Below are positions 29,647 to 33,830 of a stretch of 33,830 nucleotides of DNA, one piece after another. The notes under the pieces are model-generated. The model ran no database searches. It was given only the letters and a program-made list of their open reading frames with translations, and was not told where the DNA came from. This stretch comes from Erysipelotrichaceae bacterium (GTDB lineage: Bacteria > Bacillota_I > Bacilli_A > Erysipelotrichales > Erysipelotrichaceae). The first letter of the stretch is position 1. Each line of letters opens with the position of its first letter. The stretch lies in NCBI GenBank assembly GCA_021442745.1, contig JABUSI010000382.1, forward strand, positions 1 to 33,830. The letters run 5' to 3'. A program made the translations under genes and the position numbers.

Positions 29647-30999
29647 ATGGCATCTAAGAATTCGATTGATATGGTCAACGGGCCATTGGTCAAGAACATT
29701 TTCATCTACTCCCTGCCGTTGATGGCAACCAATTTTCTGCAGATGGTATTTACAGCTGCGGATACGATTGTCGTAGGGGCATTTGCGGGAAACGAAGCAC
29801 TGGCTGCCGTCGGTGCGACGGGATCTCTGATTTTTTTACTGACCAGTTTATTTACCGGATTGAGTACGGGAACCAATGTGGTGATTGCCAATTCCATCGG
29901 TTCCGGTGATCGCGACCGGGTTCATAAATCCGTCCATTCCTCCGTCTGGATGGGATTGGTCTGCGGATTGGGATTGTCGGTGGCCGGTGTATTGATTGCC
30001 CGGTTCTGTCTGACGCTGATGTCAACGCCGGCGGAAATCATAGACGGCAGTACGACGTATATGCGGATTTATTTCACCGGGTCGCTGTTTGTGGTGCTGT
30101 ATAACTTCGGCGGTGCGATTCTGCGGTCCAAAGGGGATACCAAAAGGCCGTTGTACTTTCTGATGTTTTCCGGAGTCATCAATGTGATACTGAATCTGAT
30201 TTTTGTGATTGTGTTTCAATGGAGCGTTGTGGGTGTAGCACTGGCAACGGTGATTTCACAGATGATTTCCTGTATACTTGTATACCGTGCGCTGCTTACG
30301 GATGATGACGATACGCGACTGATTCTGAAAGACATCTGTCTGGATGTGGATATCGTGAAGGAAATCCTGCGGATCGGGATTCCTGCGGGAATTCAGGGGA
30401 TGGCGTTTTCCGTCAGTAATGTAGTGATTCAGTCCAGTATCAATTCGTTTGATTCCAGTCTGATTGTTGCCGGAAATGCGGCAGCAGCCAACATTGAGAA
30501 TTTTGTGTATGTAGGAATGATGGCGTTTGCGTCAGCGGCTATGACGTTTACGTCCCAGAACATCGGGGCAAAAAACTATGGTTCTGTTAAACGGATTATG
30601 TGGGTGACGATGATTCTGGATTGCTTCTCAGCGTTGTCGGTCGGATTTCTTGCATGGTATTTCGGACGGTTTTTCCTTTCGTTCTATACCAGTGACCCGA
30701 GTGTCATCGAATACGGTATCGAGCGCTTGTTCTGGGTGGCGATGTTTCTGGCATTGAACGGGGTACTGGACGTATTCATCAATTCGTTACGCGGAATGGG
30801 GAATTCGACGGTACCTACGCTGATTATGATTGTCGGGATTGTCGGTATCCGGCTGGCGTGGTTATGGCTGTATTTCCCGACACACAGACAACTGGGAGTC
30901 ATTTATATGTGCTTCCCGATCAGCTGGGTTATCACCTCTCTGTTATTGGGAGGATTGTGGCTGAAGGAATATAAAAAACTAATGGCAGGAGTTTTGTAA
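29647..30999 (+). CDS. MATE family multidrug exporter
   Basis: A 450-residue membrane protein with about twelve helices in two halves. N-terminal NGPLVKNIFIYSLPLMATNFLQ and TAADTIVVGAF, then GLSTGTNVVIANSIGSGD, are typical for the MATE (NorM/DinF-like) family; IGAKNYGSVKR in the second half is also conserved. It would export cationic compounds using Na+ or H+. Substrate unknown. GAGGT lies ahead of ATG 29647. A weak promoter with TACAAT (29620-29625) precedes it. Its stop codon lies inside the terminator hairpin. Confidence 0.92.
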   Translation: MASKNSIDMVNGPLVKNIFIYSLPLMATNFLQMVFTAADTIVVGAFAGNEALAAVGATGSLIFLLTSLFTGLSTGTNVVIANSIGSGDRDRVHKSVHSSVWMGLVCGLGLSVAGVLIARFCLTLMSTPAEIIDGSTTYMRIYFTGSLFVVLYNFGGAILRSKGDTKRPLYFLMFSGVINVILNLIFVIVFQWSVVGVALATVISQMISCILVYRALLTDDDDTRLILKDICLDVDIVKEILRIGIPAGIQGMAFSVSNVVIQSSINSFDSSLIVAGNAAAANIENFVYVGMMAFASAAMTFTSQNIGAKNYGSVKRIMWVTMILDCFSALSVGFLAWYFGRFFLSFYTSDPSVIEYGIERLFWVAMFLALNGVLDVFINSLRGMGNSTVPTLIMIVGIVGIRLAWLWLYFPTHRQLGVIYMCFPISWVITSLLLGGLWLKEYKKLMAGVL

Positions 31000-31014
31000 C
31001 TCCCGCCATTTTTT
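30982..31014. terminator. Bidirectional terminator between MATE and nucleotidase genes
   Basis: Stem ATGGC-GGAGTT / AACTCC-GCCAT with an internal A:C mismatch and a loop TTGT, then six T. The MATE stop codon (30997-30999) lies at the top of the stem. On the minus strand the hairpin leads to AGTTTTTT. Confidence 0.8.
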
Positions 31015-32536
31015 ATAGGATTACGGTAATGTTGTCGCGGTGATATACCGGAATGTCCGGATGATCCAGGATATATTGTGCCAGGGCATCGACCATATCG
31101 GTCTGGTCGTTCTGCAGTACTCGGCATCGTTTGCACATATCGAAATCGCCTCCGCCGGTGGAACGGTAGTTGGACATGACGACGGCATATTTCTTATCCA
31201 TATCGAATGGCTTGCCGTCTTGCGTCATGGAGATAATCCGGGAACCGATCGGGTTGGATACCTTGATGGTATAATCCAGACCATCCATCATATCGTAGTT
31301 GAAATGCATCGGTTTCGGTCCGTCAAACAACGGGCTGACACCGATTTTTCCGTCGATGACCGCAAAGTATTCAGCGGATTTTTCCAGAAATTCCTTGACG
31401 GTATGGCCATCCATTTCCAGGGTCACCATGGTGTTGGCATATACGTAAGTGGCAACGATATCACGCATCGTAATGGTACTGTTGAACCCTTTGGCATTGA
31501 GGAATAAAGCGGTGGCGGCCAAATCGGCTTTGCTGTGGTCAAGCATGACCTGATTGATAAAGGAAATAATCGGATGTTTGTGTTCTCTGGCTTCCAGTTC
31601 GTCTTCCACTTTCAGATGTGCTTTGGTGGTTCCCAGAGGAGTATCGAGCCACTTCTGGCATTCTTCTTCCAGTGTGCTCATTAATTCCAAAATGCGTGCA
31701 TCCGGTTCGTAAGTCGGATTGATCAATTCGCATTTTCCGTCCCTGGAGTCGACGTCAAAGGTATATTTCATAATCTGCTGGGCATTGACTTTGGTCTGTC
31801 CGGTAATCACACCGTTGCACACGTCTGCGATTCCCTGATGCTGATGTCCGGTAATCAGGATATCCAGTCCTTCGATTTCGGTACAGATTTTGTATCCCCA
31901 GTTTTCTCCGTTCTGGTTTTCCGTCGGCTCTCCGGTATGCAGATCTTTTTCATATCCGCCGTGATAGACACAGACTACGGCATCGACGGCTTCGTTTTTC
32001 TTAATCTGTTCCACGGTTTTTTTGCAGTATTCAAACGCGTCTTCCACTTCGATACCAATCAGGTTAACCGGTGGTTCCCAGGCAGCGATATGCTGGGTTA
32101 CCATACCGAATAACGCAATTCGGATTCCGTTAGGGAATGTATGAATGTAGTACGGCTTGCTGACCGGCTTGTTGTCAACATGAAGATTTCCGGTCAGACA
32201 AGGCATCTGAAGAGCTCCCATATAGTTTTTCAGAACGTTCGGTCCCTGGTTGAATTCATGGTTTCCGATGTTATAGTAGTCGTATCCCATTTCGTTCATC
32301 ATGGTTGCCATAAAATGCGGTTTGTCGCTGTAATTCTTGTTGTAGTAGAACGTTAGCGGACTGCCGACAATATTGTCACCGTTATCAATCAGCAAGGTAT
32401 TTTCATCTTTCAGCGTCTGCAGGGTCGTGTGGATTTTAGCCAGACCCAGTTCGGCAGGTGAGTTATCGCTGTAAATGTATGGCATGACATAACCATGCAT
32501 ATCACTGGTAGCGAGAATGGTAAATGATTTTGACAT
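31013..32536 (-). CDS. Metallophosphatase / 5'-nucleotidase family protein without signal peptide
   Basis: A 507-residue UshA/CpdB-like protein. The N-terminal metallophosphoesterase domain (residues 1-290) has ATSDMHGY, DNGDNIVG, GNHEFN, VVCVYHGGYE and TGHQHQG, the full metal set. The C-terminal 5'-nucleotidase domain (about 320-507) ends with the substrate block SNYRSTGGGDFDM. Relatives hydrolyse nucleotides or cyclic nucleotides, mostly outside the cell, but here MSKSFTILATSD leads straight into the first metal motif and no export signal is seen. ATG 32536 is preferred since AGAGGA lies seven bases before it; a longer frame to 32578 would not add a good signal either. Cytoplasmic action is inferred. 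Confidence 0.88.
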   Translation of the reverse strand: MSKSFTILATSDMHGYVMPYIYSDNSPAELGLAKIHTTLQTLKDENTLLIDNGDNIVGSPLTFYYNKNYSDKPHFMATMMNEMGYDYYNIGNHEFNQGPNVLKNYMGALQMPCLTGNLHVDNKPVSKPYYIHTFPNGIRIALFGMVTQHIAAWEPPVNLIGIEVEDAFEYCKKTVEQIKKNEAVDAVVCVYHGGYEKDLHTGEPTENQNGENWGYKICTEIEGLDILITGHQHQGIADVCNGVITGQTKVNAQQIMKYTFDVDSRDGKCELINPTYEPDARILELMSTLEEECQKWLDTPLGTTKAHLKVEDELEAREHKHPIISFINQVMLDHSKADLAATALFLNAKGFNSTITMRDIVATYVYANTMVTLEMDGHTVKEFLEKSAEYFAVIDGKIGVSPLFDGPKPMHFNYDMMDGLDYTIKVSNPIGSRIISMTQDGKPFDMDKKYAVVMSNYRSTGGGDFDMCKRCRVLQNDQTDMVDALAQYILDHPDIPVYHRDNITVIL

Positions 32537-32564
32537 AGGAATTCCTCTTTTCATTGTAAATACT

Positions 32565-32573
32565 ATTTTATCA
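32565..32573 (-). promoter_or_regulatory. Extended -10 promoter of the nucleotidase gene
   Basis: On the minus strand TGATAAAAT (32573-32565), with TTTATT 17 bases upstream of the hexamer as a weak -35. Confidence 0.5.
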
Positions 32574-32615
32574 TGCAAAGAGCGGGAAATAAAGTTGCAA
32601 ACGTGGTCACCGTAA

Positions 32616-32644
32616 TTGAGAATGCAGGAAAAATAGAATAGAAT
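32616..32644 (+). promoter_or_regulatory. Promoter of the glycyl radical enzyme gene
   Basis: TTGAGA (32616-32621), a 17-base spacer and TAGAAT (32639-32644), 44 bases before the start codon. Confidence 0.6.
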
Positions 32645-32688
32645 ATAGTTGTGAAAAAAGACATTCCTTATACTTTTGGAGGTGCGGT

Positions 32689-33830
32689 ATGAATCATACG
32701 AATCGTTTCGGAACCCTTACGCCGAGAATGGCAAAATATCGTGAAGACGTATTGGAGAAAAAACCGTATATCGATGCGTTGCGGGCTGTTCTGGCAACGG
32801 AATCCTATAAAGAAACCACAAATCTTCCGACGGTGATTCGTCGTGCCAGAATGCTGGAAAACATTCTGAAGAAGACAACCATATATATTGAAGAAGAGAC
32901 GTTACTGGTTGGAAATCAGGCAAGCGGTAACAAGGATGCCCCGATTTTTCCGGAATATACGCTGGAGTTCGTGATGAAGGAACTGGACTTGTTTGAAAAA
33001 CGGGACGGAGACGTATTTTACATAACGGAAGAAACGAAACAACAGTTACGGAATCTGGCACCGTTCTGGGAAAATAATAACCTGCGGGCTAAAGGAATGC
33101 AGCTGTTGCCGGATGAAGTGGACGTCTACATGGAAACCGGATTTTTCGGGATGGAAGGAAAACTGAATGCCGGAGATGCTCATCTGGCAGTGGATTACAG
33201 TAACATTCTGAAAAACGGTCTGGTATCGTATAAGGAACGGGTTGAGAGATTAAAGAGTGAACTGGATCTGTGTGACAGCGAAAGTATCTCTAAATATCAG
33301 TTTTATAAAGCGGTTCTGATTGTCTTGCAGGCAGTGAAGGATTTTTCGCAAAGATATGCGGATCTGGCAAGACAGCAGGCTCAAACGGCCACAGAAAGCC
33401 GTAAGGCGGAATTGCTGGAAATTGCCCGGATCTGTGAGAAAGTACCGTATTATCCGGCAGAAACCTTACATGAGGCACTGCAGGCGGTATGGATTCTGCA
33501 GGTAGCCCTGCAACTGGAATCCAACGGGCATTCCGTATCGTTCGGTCGGTTTGACCAGTATATGAATCCGTATCTGCAGCACGATCTGAACAATGGTATT
33601 CTGACGGAAGACAAAGCGGTGGAATTATTGACGAATCTATGGATTAAGACACTGACCATCAATAAGGTTCGTTCCCAATCCCATACGTTCTCATCCGCCG
33701 GCAGTCCGATGTATCAGAACGTAACCATCGGCGGACAGACGGAAGATCATAAGGATGCCGTGAATCAGATGAGTTTTCTGGTATTGAAGTCTGTCGGACA
33801 GACAAGACTGACACAGCCGAATCTGACCGT
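32689..33830 (+). CDS. Glycyl radical enzyme (PFL2 / glycerol dehydratase family), 3' end missing
   Basis: The frame opens at ATG 32689 after GGAGGTG and runs off the right edge with 380 codons visible, about half of a usual 780-850 residue enzyme. It has the N-terminal PFL domain layout of B12-independent glycerol/diol dehydratases and related lyases: LATESYKET, LLVGNQASGN, FPEYTLEFV, SNGHSVSFGRFDQYMNPY, and GSPMYQNVTIGGQ. The active-site Cys and the glycyl radical loop lie beyond the edge, so the precise reaction (glycerol, propanediol, hydroxyproline, choline or other) cannot be fixed. An activating radical SAM enzyme would be expected next to it. Strictly anaerobic chemistry is implied. 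Confidence 0.88.
   Translation, partial: MNHTNRFGTLTPRMAKYREDVLEKKPYIDALRAVLATESYKETTNLPTVIRRARMLENILKKTTIYIEEETLLVGNQASGNKDAPIFPEYTLEFVMKELDLFEKRDGDVFYITEETKQQLRNLAPFWENNNLRAKGMQLLPDEVDVYMETGFFGMEGKLNAGDAHLAVDYSNILKNGLVSYKERVERLKSELDLCDSESISKYQFYKAVLIVLQAVKDFSQRYADLARQQAQTATESRKAELLEIARICEKVPYYPAETLHEALQAVWILQVALQLESNGHSVSFGRFDQYMNPYLQHDLNNGILTEDKAVELLTNLWIKTLTINKVRSQSHTFSSAGSPMYQNVTIGGQTEDHKDAVNQMSFLVLKSVGQTRLTQPNLT

Overview
The window reads as chromosomal DNA of a low-to-mid GC Gram-positive bacterium (Bacillota). The signs are AAGGAGG-type ribosome binding sites, tRNA-sensing T-box leaders in front of trpS and alaS, a lysine riboswitch, a lipoprotein-type ABC transporter, and the order mnmA - recD2 - alaS - ireB - ruvX - DUF1292 - mltG - udk - greA, which parallels the Bacillus trmU-yrrC-alaS-yrzL-yrrK-yrzB-yrrL-udk-greA neighbourhood. 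Protein style suggests an Erysipelotrichia-like lineage, but that is inference. Genes are tightly packed: ATGA stop/start overlaps are common, and several terminators use the end of a coding region as their 5' arm. I see no IS element, prophage, CRISPR array, tRNA or rRNA.

Layout. 1-1115: end of a GNAT acetyltransferase overlapping a PHP-type phosphatase. 1187-2148: DegV-family lipid-binding protein behind an inverted repeat. 2136-3345: NusG domain II protein, Gx/HepT-like membrane protein and TSCPD protein, ending at a terminator shared with a convergent DUF5662 gene. 3914-7882: one probable operon of lspA, rluD, rhomboid protease, dCMP deaminase, a secreted barnase-like RNase and its barstar-like inhibitor. 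7887-9166: trpS on the minus strand with a Trp T-box, divergent from an RpiR regulator and a class II aldolase through overlapping promoters. 10941-16219: spx-like gene, mnmA, CPBP protease, recD2 and a GNAT protein. 16237-22352: Ala T-box with alaS, then ireB, ruvX, DUF1292, mltG, udk and greA.

22356-22761 holds a candidate minus-strand small RNA, a 19-bp perfect palindrome and a 54-residue membrane protein. 22783-26376 holds a HAD phosphatase, a 665-residue glycosyltransferase fused to a RecX-like domain, and yhaM. A minus-strand ProXp-type editing protein follows. 26971-29592 is a lysine-riboswitch-controlled ABC transporter (binding protein, permease, ATPase). A MATE exporter, a convergent cytoplasmic 5'-nucleotidase-like gene, and the start of a glycyl radical enzyme cut by the window edge complete the region.

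The most notable points are the glycosyltransferase-RecX fusion, the undescribed-looking small RNA locus with its palindrome, the barnase/barstar pair with exact catalytic spacing and a DPV tandem repeat, and the lysine riboswitch that gives the ABC transporter its probable substrate.
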